From Clostridia bacterium (GTDB taxonomy: Bacteria; Bacillota; Clostridia; Oscillospirales; CAG-272), in the NCBI GenBank assembly GCA_029007295.1, contig JAQXHN010000051.1, positions 1-40,171 on the forward strand: DNA of 40,171 nt. The letters are read 5' to 3'. The notes under the pieces were generated by a model that searched no databases, was not told where the DNA came from, and worked only from the letters and a program-made list of their open reading frames with translations. The stretch's first letter is position 1, and every line of letters starts with the position of its first letter. Of the stretch, positions 30,763 through 39,461 are shown one piece after another. The position numbers and the translations under genes were made by a program.

Positions 30763-32730
30763 TTATGAACGCTTAAATTGGTGCTCGATTTGCCTTTCCG
30801 AAAGCTCCATTGCAACGGGTCTTCCGTGCGGACAGTACATTATATCCGGCAGAGCCAGGAGATTGTCGCATATCCATTTGATATGTCCTTCGTTTTCTAT
30901 ATGTCCCGCCTTGATTGCCGCTTTGCATGAAGCCTGATACAGAGCCTTTTCGTAAGCCTGCTCTTTGGTAACCTCGATACTGCCGGTACCGGACGACAGC
31001 TGCTCGGCCAACACCGTCAGCATATCGACGCTTGCCTGCTCGGTCAAATCCGACGGATAGCCAAGCATATCAAACGAGTGATTTTTCTCGTTCGGAGCAA
31101 GATCAAAGCCCATGTTGATAAGCTCCGGACGGTACTGCATAAGCGCAGAATACTCGGTCGCCGAAAGAGCTACCCTTGTCGGCATCATAAGCATTTGAGT
31201 CGAACCCCTGTTTTCCTTTGAGCATTTTTTCATCTGCTCAAATATTATTCTCTCGTGAGCCGCATGCTTGTCGATTAAAAGCATTTTGTCTTCTGTTTCG
31301 ACAATAACATAGGCATTGAACACTTCACCGATTATTCTGTATTCTATTTTATTTCCGCATTCCTTTATTTCGCTCCTTCGTTCTGCCGGTATGTTTTTAA
31401 TATCCACCTTCCGAACCTCGGAATTAAATACGGTTCCTTTCAGTTCTACGGCTGCGGGAGCAGGTTCGTTTATGCCTGACGGTACCGCATTGTTCTCTGT
31501 TATATCCCGTGTTGTCTGTGCCGTAACAGGCACAAAGGCTTCTTTGAAAGCAAAAGCGTCTGTTGCCGCAGGCTTTTTTTCGTCCGTTTCCTTGCTGTCG
31601 GCAACGCTGAAAAGCAGCTGTCCCTGATCCCTTTTTTTCTCGGGAACATCACATCTGTCGCGGATGGGGACAAAAGCCTGCGCCAGTCTTATATCCTCTG
31701 CGCTGACAGACTTTGCCGTGATCACCGCCTCGGGTCTGTTTACCGACCGGTAAAGCGTATTGCGAACGGCCGCATAGACGGCGTCGAATATCATTCTCTC
31801 ATTTGAGAATTTAACCTCCAGCTTAGTCGGATGAACATTGACGTCGACAAAGCCCGGAAACAGCTTGATATACAAAACGCAAACCGGAAATTTGTCGCTC
31901 GGTATAAATGAATCGTACGCCTGCTCAACGGCGCTCATTACCGTCTTGCTCTTAACGTACCTTGAATTGATAAAGAAATTCTGATAATTTCTGTTCGCCC
32001 TGATATTATCTGGAGAGCCGATATATCCGTCGACCGACACCCCCTCGCTCATTGCATGAACCTCTATGAGCCTGAATGCAAATTCTCTGCCCAAAACGGC
32101 ATAAATCGCATTTTTAAGGCTGCCCTTTCCGTCGGTTGAAAAGCGCAGAGCTCCGTCGCTTATGAATTTGAATGAAATATCCGGACGGGACAGCGCCAGC
32201 TTTTCGCAAACCGCAGAGCAAGCCATCGATTCCGAAGCGTCGCGCTTCAAGAATTTCCTTCTTGCGGGGACATTGGCAAACAACTCCTCGACAATAACCG
32301 TTGTACCCTTCTGTGCGCCGGTTTCCGTTATTTCGGTCACCTCGCCGCCGTCGGCGGACAGCAAAGTGCCCAATTCGTCGCACTCGCGACGGGTATATAT
32401 GCGAATATGCGACACTGAGGCTATGGCGGCAAGAGCTTCTCCTCTAAAGCCGAGCGTTGTAATCCCGTCAAGGTCGGCTGCCGTTTTCACCTTGCTCGTT
32501 GCGTGGCGCAAAATGCTGACAGGCACGTCGTCCCGGCTCATACCGCATCCGTCGTCGGTCACCCGGATAAGAGCGCTTCCTCCTCTTTTTATCTCAACCG
32601 TTATATTCTTTGCCCCTGCGTCCGCTGCGTTTTCCAACAGTTCCTTTATTACCGATGCAGGTCTGTCAACCACCTCACCTGCCGCAATTAAGTTTGCGAC
32701 CGAGATGTCAAGCTTATTTATTATTCCCAT
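30763..32730 (-). CDS. mutL: DNA mismatch repair protein MutL
   Basis: A 655-residue repair ATPase and endonuclease. The N-terminal GHKL domain shows ELLENAADAGA near 32 (Glu catalytic, Asn metal), DDGCGM near 58, RHATSK near 75 and GFRGEAL near 93. A poorly conserved linker (about 340-450) is followed by the C-terminal domain with DKHAAHERIIFE near 490, ACKAAIKAGH near 610 and CPHGRP near 640. These are the metal-binding motifs of nicking MutLs, as expected where MutH is absent. Its ribosome site AGGA overlaps the mutS stop codon (TAGGA), four bases away, so the two are coupled. Confidence 0.97.
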   Translation of the reverse strand: MGIINKLDISVANLIAAGEVVDRPASVIKELLENAADAGAKNITVEIKRGGSALIRVTDDGCGMSRDDVPVSILRHATSKVKTAADLDGITTLGFRGEALAAIASVSHIRIYTRRECDELGTLLSADGGEVTEITETGAQKGTTVIVEELFANVPARRKFLKRDASESMACSAVCEKLALSRPDISFKFISDGALRFSTDGKGSLKNAIYAVLGREFAFRLIEVHAMSEGVSVDGYIGSPDNIRANRNYQNFFINSRYVKSKTVMSAVEQAYDSFIPSDKFPVCVLYIKLFPGFVDVNVHPTKLEVKFSNERMIFDAVYAAVRNTLYRSVNRPEAVITAKSVSAEDIRLAQAFVPIRDRCDVPEKKRDQGQLLFSVADSKETDEKKPAATDAFAFKEAFVPVTAQTTRDITENNAVPSGINEPAPAAVELKGTVFNSEVRKVDIKNIPAERRSEIKECGNKIEYRIIGEVFNAYVIVETEDKMLLIDKHAAHERIIFEQMKKCSKENRGSTQMLMMPTRVALSATEYSALMQYRPELINMGFDLAPNEKNHSFDMLGYPSDLTEQASVDMLTVLAEQLSSGTGSIEVTKEQAYEKALYQASCKAAIKAGHIENEGHIKWICDNLLALPDIMYCPHGRPVAMELSERQIEHQFKRS

Positions 32731-32734
32731 AATC

Positions 32735-35320
32735 CTACAGCATTCCGTGTAATTGCGAAAGAAGCGTCAAAGCTTCGATCGGAGTCAAAATATTCGGGTC
32801 GGTGTTCTTTATTTTACGAATAACCTCGTCCTTTGCCAAATCCTCAAAGGTTATCTCGTCTTTTTCTTTGTTTTCCTTTTTAATCGGGGTCAGCGCTTCC
32901 TTTTCGATTTCCTGTAAAATCTGCTTTGCACGGCGGATTACTTCGTTCGGTACCCCTGCCAAAGAGGCTACCTCGATTCCGTAGCTGTCGTCCGCATGTC
33001 CCCTTACAATCTTGCGAAGGAATATGACCGAGTCGCCTTTTTTCTTTGCGGCGATATTGTAATTGACAACGCCGGGTATCTGCCCCTCCAAATCGGTAAG
33101 CTCATGATAATGCGTTGCGAACATCGTTTTCGCACCCAGCCTTTTCCCTGCGGTGTATTCGACAACCGCCTTTGCAATACTCATACCGTCATAGGTGGAG
33201 GTTCCTCTGCCGATTTCATCGTATATTATCAGACTTCGTTTGGTGGCGTTTTTCAGAATGTATGCTACCTCGTTCATCTCAAGCATAAAGGTCGATTTGC
33301 CGGACGCCAAATCGTCGCTTGCACCGACTCTTGTAAAAATCTTATCGCACACGCCGATTCTCGCACTCGACGCCGGAACAAAGGAGCCGAGCTGCGCCAT
33401 AATGCAAATCAACGCCGTCTGTCTCATATATGTGCTCTTACCCGCCATGTTCGGACCGGTTATGAGAAGCATTCTGTTCATACCGGTGTCAAGGTGAACG
33501 TCGTTCGGAACAAATGCGCCGTCTCCCGTAAAGCTCTCGACAACGGGGTGTCTGCCTTCCCTGATATCCACAATGTCGGAAACATCTACCTCGGGACGAA
33601 CATAATTATTCTCGCAGGCAACAAGGGCAAGCGAAAGATATACGTCAAGCATAGCAAGCGTCGACGCAGTATTCTGAAGACGCTTTACATTGTTTTCGCT
33701 TCCTATTTCGGCGCATATTTCCGTAAACAGCTGATATTCAAGGGCGTTTCTTCTGTCCGCCGCACCGAGTATCGTCGCTTCCAGGTCCTTTAATTCGTCG
33801 GTTATATATCTTTCACCGTTCACTAAGGTCTGTTTTCTTATGTAATCCTCGGGGACCCTGTCGGCGTACAGCTTGCTTATTTCAATGTAATAGCCGAACA
33901 CACGGTTATATCCTACCTTTAATTTGGGTATTCCCGTTTTTTCTCTTTCCCTCTCCTCTATTTCGCGAATGAAATCCTTGCCGCCCGTTAATATATCCGA
34001 AAGGCGGTCAACCTCGGCATTATAGCCTTTTTTTATAAATCCGCCCTCACGAACGGAAAAGGGAGGCTCCTGAGTTATGGACGAGCAAATCAGATTCCTG
34101 ATATCGGACAATTCGTCGGTTTCGTTATATATCTTCTGCAGGGCGTAGCTGTGCGACGCCGAAAGCAATTCCCTGATTTTCGGCACTACCTCGAGAGTTG
34201 CGGCAATAGCTCTCAAATCTCTGGCAACAGCACTGCCGTAAACGAGCTTGCTCATTAATCGCTCGAGATCCAGAACCGAGCGGAGCTGAATTTCAAGCTC
34301 CGAGCGCAGCATTAAATCGGACGCAAGCTCCTCAACGGCGCAAAGCCTCTGTTCGATGGCGTTGACGTTGACAAGCGGCGTCTCCACCCATTTACGAAGA
34401 AGCCTTGCTCCCATCGAGGTTTTGGTTTCGTCAAGCACTCCGAGCAGACTTCCCTTTTTCTCCTTCTCGCGCATCGTCTCTACAAGCTCAAGGTTTCTAC
34501 GGGTTGAAATATCCATTTCGAGAAATTCGCCCTTGGAATAAATTTTCAGCGATTTAATATACGAAATATCCGTTTTCTGTGTTTCGTGTATATAATCAAT
34601 CAGCGCCCCGACGGCGCAGGCCATATGATAATCGGAGCAAAGCTCCTTGGCGTCCGAGGGGGAAAAGGTCTTTGCAATCAGCTTAAGCGCCTTTTCCTTT
34701 TCAAACCGTTTGTCCTGCATATCGGAGACAAAGGCGCCCAGCCGTTCGTCAAGAAAAACAGAAAGCGGTAAAATGTCATATCTTCTGATATTCAGAATAA
34801 CCTCGGACGGCGAATAGGTGCCGAGCTCGTTTTGGAGCGTTTCAATGCAGTTGTCGCCCGACAGTCCCGTAACGTACAAATCGCCCGTGGAAATATCGCA
34901 AAAGGCGACTCCGACCTCGCCGGAAGAAATGTATATTGCGGATAAATAGTTGTTTTTTGTCTCGCTCGGAAGATTGGCTCCGGTCAGGGTTCCCGGGGTT
35001 ACGATTCGGACAACATCTCTTGCGACAATCCCCTTTGCCGAGGCGGGATCCTCCATCTGGTCGCAGATAACGACCTTGTAGCCCTTTGAAACAAGGCGGG
35101 TTATGTAATTGTCAACCGCATGATACGGCACGCCGCACATGGGAGCTCTTTCCTCTTCTCCGCAATCTCTACCCGTCAAGGTAAGCTCAAGCACCCTTGA
35201 CGCGGTCTTTGCGTCTTCAAAAAACATCTCGAAAAAATCCCCCAAACGCCACATTACAACGGCATCGGGATATTTTTCCTTTATAGCAAGGTATTGAAGC
35301 ATCATCGGAGATTTTGCCAT
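32735..35320 (-). CDS. mutS: DNA mismatch repair protein MutS
   Basis: An 861-residue mismatch sensor. The N-terminal domain has RLGDFFEMF near 25, including the Phe-x-Glu mismatch wedge, and the connector, core, clamp and ATPase domains follow. Walker A is GPNMAGKSTYM near 610, Walker B is LIIYDEIGRGTSTYDG near 690, and the TMFATHYHELT block follows. It is preceded 44 bases upstream by miaB and followed by mutL, the normal Clostridia order. Length is normal for MutS1. Confidence 0.98.
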   Translation of the reverse strand: MAKSPMMLQYLAIKEKYPDAVVMWRLGDFFEMFFEDAKTASRVLELTLTGRDCGEEERAPMCGVPYHAVDNYITRLVSKGYKVVICDQMEDPASAKGIVARDVVRIVTPGTLTGANLPSETKNNYLSAIYISSGEVGVAFCDISTGDLYVTGLSGDNCIETLQNELGTYSPSEVILNIRRYDILPLSVFLDERLGAFVSDMQDKRFEKEKALKLIAKTFSPSDAKELCSDYHMACAVGALIDYIHETQKTDISYIKSLKIYSKGEFLEMDISTRRNLELVETMREKEKKGSLLGVLDETKTSMGARLLRKWVETPLVNVNAIEQRLCAVEELASDLMLRSELEIQLRSVLDLERLMSKLVYGSAVARDLRAIAATLEVVPKIRELLSASHSYALQKIYNETDELSDIRNLICSSITQEPPFSVREGGFIKKGYNAEVDRLSDILTGGKDFIREIEEREREKTGIPKLKVGYNRVFGYYIEISKLYADRVPEDYIRKQTLVNGERYITDELKDLEATILGAADRRNALEYQLFTEICAEIGSENNVKRLQNTASTLAMLDVYLSLALVACENNYVRPEVDVSDIVDIREGRHPVVESFTGDGAFVPNDVHLDTGMNRMLLITGPNMAGKSTYMRQTALICIMAQLGSFVPASSARIGVCDKIFTRVGASDDLASGKSTFMLEMNEVAYILKNATKRSLIIYDEIGRGTSTYDGMSIAKAVVEYTAGKRLGAKTMFATHYHELTDLEGQIPGVVNYNIAAKKKGDSVIFLRKIVRGHADDSYGIEVASLAGVPNEVIRRAKQILQEIEKEALTPIKKENKEKDEITFEDLAKDEVIRKIKNTDPNILTPIEALTLLSQLHGML

Positions 35321-35364
35321 CGTTTTCTCTCTTTCCGTTTAGAAAAATTATATGTTTTTTTGGG

Positions 35365-36765
35365 TTATCCCCCGTATTCGCCGTAAAGCATAAAGGTTTC
35401 CGCCTTGGTGATTTTGACCTTAACTCTTTTTCCGATCAAAGAAGCGTCGCCGTCAAAGTGGACAAGCCGTCCCTTTTCGGTTCTGCCTGTAAGCTTGTTT
35501 GCGTTTGTTTTGCTGACGCCCTCGACCAAAATGTCGACACAGCGCCCCTCGTAAACCCTGTTGCGCCTTAAGGAAATTTCATTCTGCTTTTCAAGCAGCC
35601 GGGACATTCTGTCCTTTTTTATTTCATCGGGAATTTGATTTTCCATTTTTTCGGCGGGCGTGCCTCTTCTTTTTGAATACACAAAGGAATATATATTGTC
35701 AAATTCAACCCTTTCGAGCATGTCGAGCGTGTCCTCAAAATCCTGTTCGGTTTCGCCGGGGAAGCCAACAATGATATCGGTTGTAATACCTATATCGGGC
35801 ATTTTTTCTCTCATGTATGAAACAAGCGAGAGATATTTTTCCCTGTCGTAGCGCCGATTCATTGCCTGTAATACGGCGTTGCTTCCCGATTGCAGAGGCA
35901 GATGAAACTGCTTTGCGATTTTATCTTCCTTTGCCATAACATCAATCAGCTTATGTGTTGCGTCCTTCGGGTGGCTCGTCATAAAGCGGACGGCAAAGTC
36001 GCCCTCAATTTTACATATGTCACAGAGCAAATCGGCAAAATCATAGCCCTGTTCTCCGCCCTTGTAGGAGTTAACATTCTGTCCCAAAAGAGTTATTTCC
36101 CTGTAGCCCTCGGCGGCCAGCTGTCTTACCTCTGCGAGAATGGCATTTTTGTCTCGGCTTCTCTCTCTGCCCCGAACATAGGGAACCACACAGTAGGTAC
36201 AGAAATTGTTGCAGCCGTACATAATGCTCACCCACGCCTTATGCTTATCGCATCTGTGAACCGGGATGTCCTCGGCTATGAATTTTTCCGCCAAATCCTC
36301 GTTATAGAACTGCCTTTGGGGATTCTTTATTACGTTTCGTAAAATCTGCGGAAAATAAGGCAAAAGCGAGGTACCGAACAGAAAATCAATGTAGGGATAT
36401 CGATTTTTAATGTCTCCCACCCGATGCTCCTGACTAACCATACATCCGCAAATGCCGATTACAATCGACGGCTTTTTTTCTTTTAAATGCTTGAACTGTC
36501 CTGTGATTGACAGCGCCTTCAATTCCGCATGCTCACGGACAGCGCAGGTGTTGACTATAAGTAAATCGGCGTCGTTTTCACTGTCGGTCAGGGTATAGCC
36601 CATAGTCTCCAGCATGCCCATAATTTTTTCGCTGTCGGCTTCGTTTTGCTGACAACCGAACGTCAGAACAAAGGCTTTAGGGTCCTTGTTAGCGTTATAT
36701 TTTGCAACCTCCTGCATAAAGCTCGGTTGCTTTTCAAGCTCATAGCTTTCTTTGATATTTTTCAT
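35365..36765 (-). CDS. miaB: tRNA-2-methylthio-N6-dimethylallyladenosine synthase
   Basis: A 466-residue radical SAM methylthiotransferase acting on A37. The N-terminal UPF0004 domain holds three Cys for the auxiliary cluster: TFGCQQNEADSE near 36, VNTCAVREHAE near 72 and GICGCM near 106. The radical SAM cluster is CNNFCTYC near 180. A TRAM domain forms the C-terminus (about 400-465). Its ATG overlaps the stop of apbE as ATGA. The modification needs MiaA, which is not in the window. Confidence 0.96.
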   Translation of the reverse strand: MKNIKESYELEKQPSFMQEVAKYNANKDPKAFVLTFGCQQNEADSEKIMGMLETMGYTLTDSENDADLLIVNTCAVREHAELKALSITGQFKHLKEKKPSIVIGICGCMVSQEHRVGDIKNRYPYIDFLFGTSLLPYFPQILRNVIKNPQRQFYNEDLAEKFIAEDIPVHRCDKHKAWVSIMYGCNNFCTYCVVPYVRGRERSRDKNAILAEVRQLAAEGYREITLLGQNVNSYKGGEQGYDFADLLCDICKIEGDFAVRFMTSHPKDATHKLIDVMAKEDKIAKQFHLPLQSGSNAVLQAMNRRYDREKYLSLVSYMREKMPDIGITTDIIVGFPGETEQDFEDTLDMLERVEFDNIYSFVYSKRRGTPAEKMENQIPDEIKKDRMSRLLEKQNEISLRRNRVYEGRCVDILVEGVSKTNANKLTGRTEKGRLVHFDGDASLIGKRVKVKITKAETFMLYGEYGG

Positions 36766-37742
36766 TTTTTCTCCGTAAATATTTTGCTCATTCCGTTTGT
36801 CATTTTTATACCGTCATCCGTGACAAAAAGAGCTTCGAAATTATACCTTTCAGTATTGTACAATTCAAGTGTTTTTTCAAATCCCAGGGAGAATAACGCC
36901 GTTGAGAGGGCGTCGGCCTCGGTTGCATTTTCCGACCAGACAGCCACCGAATGCACGCCGTTATTAACGGGATATCCCGTTTCGGTATCTAAAATATGAT
37001 GATACCTGTTGCCGTCCTTTTCAAAGTACCTTTCATAGTCGCCCGACACTGCGATAAATCCGGAATCAAGCGACATATATCCGATATTCGAATCGGTATT
37101 AAACGGGTCTTTGACCGAAACTCTCCATTTTTCTCCGTTCGGCTTTTTCCCGACAAGCCCTATATTACCTCCGAATGAAACAATACCGTATTCAACTCCG
37201 TTTTCCTCTAAAAGTCTTACGGTTTTGCCCAAAGCATATCCCTTGGCAATACCCCCCAAATCAATTTTCGTATCGGGATTTTCCTTTTTCAAATTGCATT
37301 TGTCAAGGGAAATATTCCAATATCCGACGCTTTTCACCGCCGTCTGAATTTCAGAGTCGCTCGGTACTCTGCCGGAGCCGGGAATATCCCACAGTGATAC
37401 CAAATTACCGACGGTTATATCGTACCTGCCGTCGACGGCGACCGATATTTCCAAGGCGGTCTTTATCACGTCGGCGCACTCTTCGGAAACCTCGCACCCC
37501 GTTTCGCTGTTATTGAAGAGAGAAACGTCGCTTTGCTCTTTTGTCACGGAAAAAATATTCTCAAGAGCCGTAATTTGCTCCTTAGCCTCACGGAATATTT
37601 CCTTATCGGTTCCGTACGGTAATTTGATTGTAATTACCGTATCCATATTAAAGTAATTTTCCTCGGCGTATTTTATTTCACCGCAGCCCGAAACGGGCAG
37701 TATTAACACAAAAATTAATGATAATAATAAGATTTTTTTCAT
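36762..37742 (-). CDS. apbE: FAD:protein FMN transferase, lipoprotein
   Basis: A 326-residue enzyme that links FMN to Thr or Ser of extracytoplasmic redox proteins. The start at 37742 begins the signal, which ends in the lipobox VSGC; a longer frame reaching 38102 overlaps the upstream gene and has no signal. Family stretches are NYFNMDTVITIKL near 30, KIDLGGIAKGYALG near 165, VSFGGNIG near 195, and HHILDTETGYPV near 255. The ATG overlaps the stop of the Gx transporter gene (ATGA), so they are coupled. The flavin-accepting partner is not in the window; Rnf-type or NQR-like subunits or FMN-binding lipoproteins are candidates. Confidence 0.95.
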   Translation of the reverse strand: MKKILLLSLIFVLILPVSGCGEIKYAEENYFNMDTVITIKLPYGTDKEIFREAKEQITALENIFSVTKEQSDVSLFNNSETGCEVSEECADVIKTALEISVAVDGRYDITVGNLVSLWDIPGSGRVPSDSEIQTAVKSVGYWNISLDKCNLKKENPDTKIDLGGIAKGYALGKTVRLLEENGVEYGIVSFGGNIGLVGKKPNGEKWRVSVKDPFNTDSNIGYMSLDSGFIAVSGDYERYFEKDGNRYHHILDTETGYPVNNGVHSVAVWSENATEADALSTALFSLGFEKTLELYNTERYNFEALFVTDDGIKMTNGMSKIFTEKK

Positions 37743-38251
37743 TGTTTTTTCACCGCAGTATGCGATAGCACCAAATCGGCCGCTATACCGCAAATCGTAC
37801 CGGTCGCAAGCGAGCAAAGGAGCATTAAGGCAAGATAAGCAATCACGGACGCGGTACCGAGCACCAAACATACGGCGACCGTCTGTCCTACACAGTGAAG
37901 GGCGGCGCACAGCACGCTGACGCCTATTATGCTGACCCTGTTTTTCAAAACCGTGTCGCAAAACAAAAGTCCGAGATAGGCGCACGCCGCTCCGCACAGC
38001 GAAAACCAAAAGGATGTTATACTGCCGAAAATTAAGGCGGAAAAGAATACTCTGCAAAACGAAACCGCCAACGCCGACAGTCTTCCCAGAGAAAAGAAGC
38101 ACACCATTATTGCAATATTCGCAAAGCCCGGCTTTATCCCGGGGACAGGTATCAAAAGCGAAAAAGGCAAAACGGACTCAATATAGGAAATAATCAGCGC
38201 ACAGCATAAAAGCATAGCGGAAAGGCAGAATTTCTTAACCTGCGTTTGCAT
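37739..38251 (-). CDS. Gx transporter family membrane protein
   Basis: A 170-residue protein with about five membrane helices, of the Gx_transp family (often named heptaprenyl diphosphate synthase component I). The signature is PGIKPGFANIAIM near 36. It resembles the substrate-binding S components of ECF transporters. In many Firmicutes it sits between a NusG-domain-II protein and ApbE, as here, and it may supply a flavin or quinone precursor; this is inference. It overlaps the upstream gene by 17 bases and apbE by 4. Confidence 0.85.
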   Translation of the reverse strand: MQTQVKKFCLSAMLLCCALIISYIESVLPFSLLIPVPGIKPGFANIAIMVCFFSLGRLSALAVSFCRVFFSALIFGSITSFWFSLCGAACAYLGLLFCDTVLKNRVSIIGVSVLCAALHCVGQTVAVCLVLGTASVIAYLALMLLCSLATGTICGIAADLVLSHTAVKKQ

Positions 38252-38618
38252 CGACGTCCCCCTCTCCGATAATTGAAATCACGCACTTTGCCGGAAGACA
38301 TACGATGCTGTCCCCCGAGTCCGAAATTTTTCCCCTGTTCTGACAGCATTTATCGGGGCACTGTGCATTCTCCACCCACACCTTGCCGTTTTCCGTAATT
38401 ATGTCAAGCCTGTAGCCGTTTGACTTCAGCTCTTCCTTTCTGTTTTCGGAAAGCGAATAAGTATGCTTCCCGCTTTCCGATATTATCTCAACACGGTAAG
38501 CGGTGCCGCTTTTGCCGAATAAAAAGCTCTGCAAAAATATGATTACCGATACCGAAAACACCAAAAGATAGATTACAATATCGCCTTTTTTCAGTTTTTT
38601 TATCAGCTTATAACTCAT
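38235..38618 (-). CDS. NusG domain II-containing membrane-anchored protein
   Basis: A 127-residue protein with one membrane helix (about 14-32) and an outside NusG-domain-II fold. The diagnostic stretch is CPDKCCQNRGKISDSG near 87, followed by SIVCLPAK. Despite the name it is not a transcription factor. It is first in the eight-gene operon. The trio NusG-II, Gx transporter and ApbE recalls accessory genes of flavin-based electron-transfer loci; I recall similar domains in the Listeria EET locus, but no terminal reductase is present here. The ribosome site (TAGG) is weak. Confidence 0.87.
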   Translation of the reverse strand: MSYKLIKKLKKGDIVIYLLVFSVSVIIFLQSFLFGKSGTAYRVEIISESGKHTYSLSENRKEELKSNGYRLDIITENGKVWVENAQCPDKCCQNRGKISDSGDSIVCLPAKCVISIIGEGDVDANAG

Positions 38619-38648
38619 ATTTTGCCTACAGTAACCGTATTTTACTTT

Positions 38649-38677
38649 ATTGTAACAAATTTCACGTATTTTTGCAA
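38649..38677 (-). promoter_or_regulatory. Sigma-A promoter of the eight-gene operon
   Basis: TTGCAA (38672-38677), a 17-base spacer and TACAAT (38649-38654), about 30 bases before the first gene. Gaps downstream as far as capA never exceed 44 bases and no terminator was found, so one transcript of about 10 kb is possible. Confidence 0.78.
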
Positions 38678-38702
38678 CACCCCGAATAAAAGTTAACGAT
38701 AT

Positions 38703-39371
38703 TTATTTTGACCTTCGGACAAGTGTAAATTTTCGTTTGCTCACGATGATTTTCCCCTCGTCCCGAAGCTTTCCTATCTCCGAGGACATTGCGCTTCGCT
38801 CCACGCCTAAATAATCGGCAAGCGTTTGCCTGTCGTAAGCGATCTCAAATGTATCCGAGCCGTTTCTCCTTGCCTGAGACCGAAGATATGTCATCAGCTT
38901 GTCCTTTGTTGTTCTGCCGGACATACACTCTATTTTCTCCTCCAGGGTCAAATTTGTTTTAGCCATAATCGAAACTAAATTTTTGAGTAAATTATCGTGA
39001 TTGTCGCAGTGATTTCCGCACGGATTCATTATCTTTTTAAACGGAATAAACATCACCCGCGAATCTTCATTGGCAGAAATATTTGCAGGCATGGAGCCTA
39101 TCCCGGCACCAGCATACTCCTGACCGAAGGTATCGAACGCCTTAACGTACGAAAGAATGGTTCTGTTTCCGTCGCTCGTATCTCGGTATACTATGACGGA
39201 CCCCTCCAGCACAACGCCTATTTTGTCTGTTTTGTCGCCTTCCCACATAATAACGGCTCCCTTTTTATAGGTGTGCACATTTGCACCGAGACATTCAATC
39301 AGACCGGAAATATTCTCCCTTTTAATATTCTTGAACAAAGGCAGTAATTCAAAAGCATTTTCTTCGTACAT
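38703..39371 (-). CDS. Crp/Fnr family transcriptional regulator
   Basis: A 222-residue regulator. The N-terminal cyclic-nucleotide-binding-type beta barrel (about 10-130) is followed by a long helix and a winged-helix domain (about 150-222) with RQTLADYLGVERSAMSSEIGKL as its recognition region. CGNHCDNHD near 117 gives a Cys-x3-Cys-x2-His group that could bind metal, haem or an iron-sulfur cluster, though it does not match the four-Cys FNR pattern. It is divergent from the flavodiiron gene, with a palindrome between them, so it probably controls oxygen or NO defence. GGGAG precedes the ATG. Confidence 0.92.
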   Translation of the reverse strand: MYEENAFELLPLFKNIKRENISGLIECLGANVHTYKKGAVIMWEGDKTDKIGVVLEGSVIVYRDTSDGNRTILSYVKAFDTFGQEYAGAGIGSMPANISANEDSRVMFIPFKKIMNPCGNHCDNHDNLLKNLVSIMAKTNLTLEEKIECMSGRTTKDKLMTYLRSQARRNGSDTFEIAYDRQTLADYLGVERSAMSSEIGKLRDEGKIIVSKRKFTLVRRSK

Positions 39372-39382
39372 ATTTTCTCCCG

Positions 39383-39398
39383 TGTTGGATTTCCAACA
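39383..39398. promoter_or_regulatory. Perfect 7-2-7 palindrome, likely Crp/Fnr-family operator
   Basis: TGTTGGA-TT-TCCAACA lies between the divergent regulator and flavodiiron genes. It is downstream of the regulator start site and 22 bases upstream of a possible -10 of the flavodiiron gene (TATAAT, 39420-39425). The size and symmetry suit a Crp/Fnr dimer, though the bases differ from the textbook FNR site. Confidence 0.65.
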
Positions 39399-39412
39399 TA
39401 CATTTTTTTACT

Positions 39413-39441
39413 ATTATAGTATAATGTAAGCGTTAAGTCAA
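39413..39441 (-). promoter_or_regulatory. Sigma-A promoter of the Crp/Fnr regulator
   Basis: TTGACT (39436-39441), a 17-base spacer and a perfect TATAAT (39413-39418). The palindrome lies in the transcribed leader, so binding there would block elongation or initiation (autorepression). Confidence 0.82.
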
Positions 39442-39461
39442 CAGTATAAGGAGATTTTTAT

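Noticed and set aside
37743..38102. N-terminal extension of the apbE frame by 120 codons
   Set aside because: It lies inside the Gx transporter gene in another frame and would bury the clear lipoprotein signal that starts at 37742.
39397..39425. Sigma-A promoter for the flavodiiron gene on the plus strand
   Set aside because: A good TATAAT exists at 39420 but no acceptable -35 lies 16-18 bases upstream; an activator may be needed, so it was not listed as a promoter.
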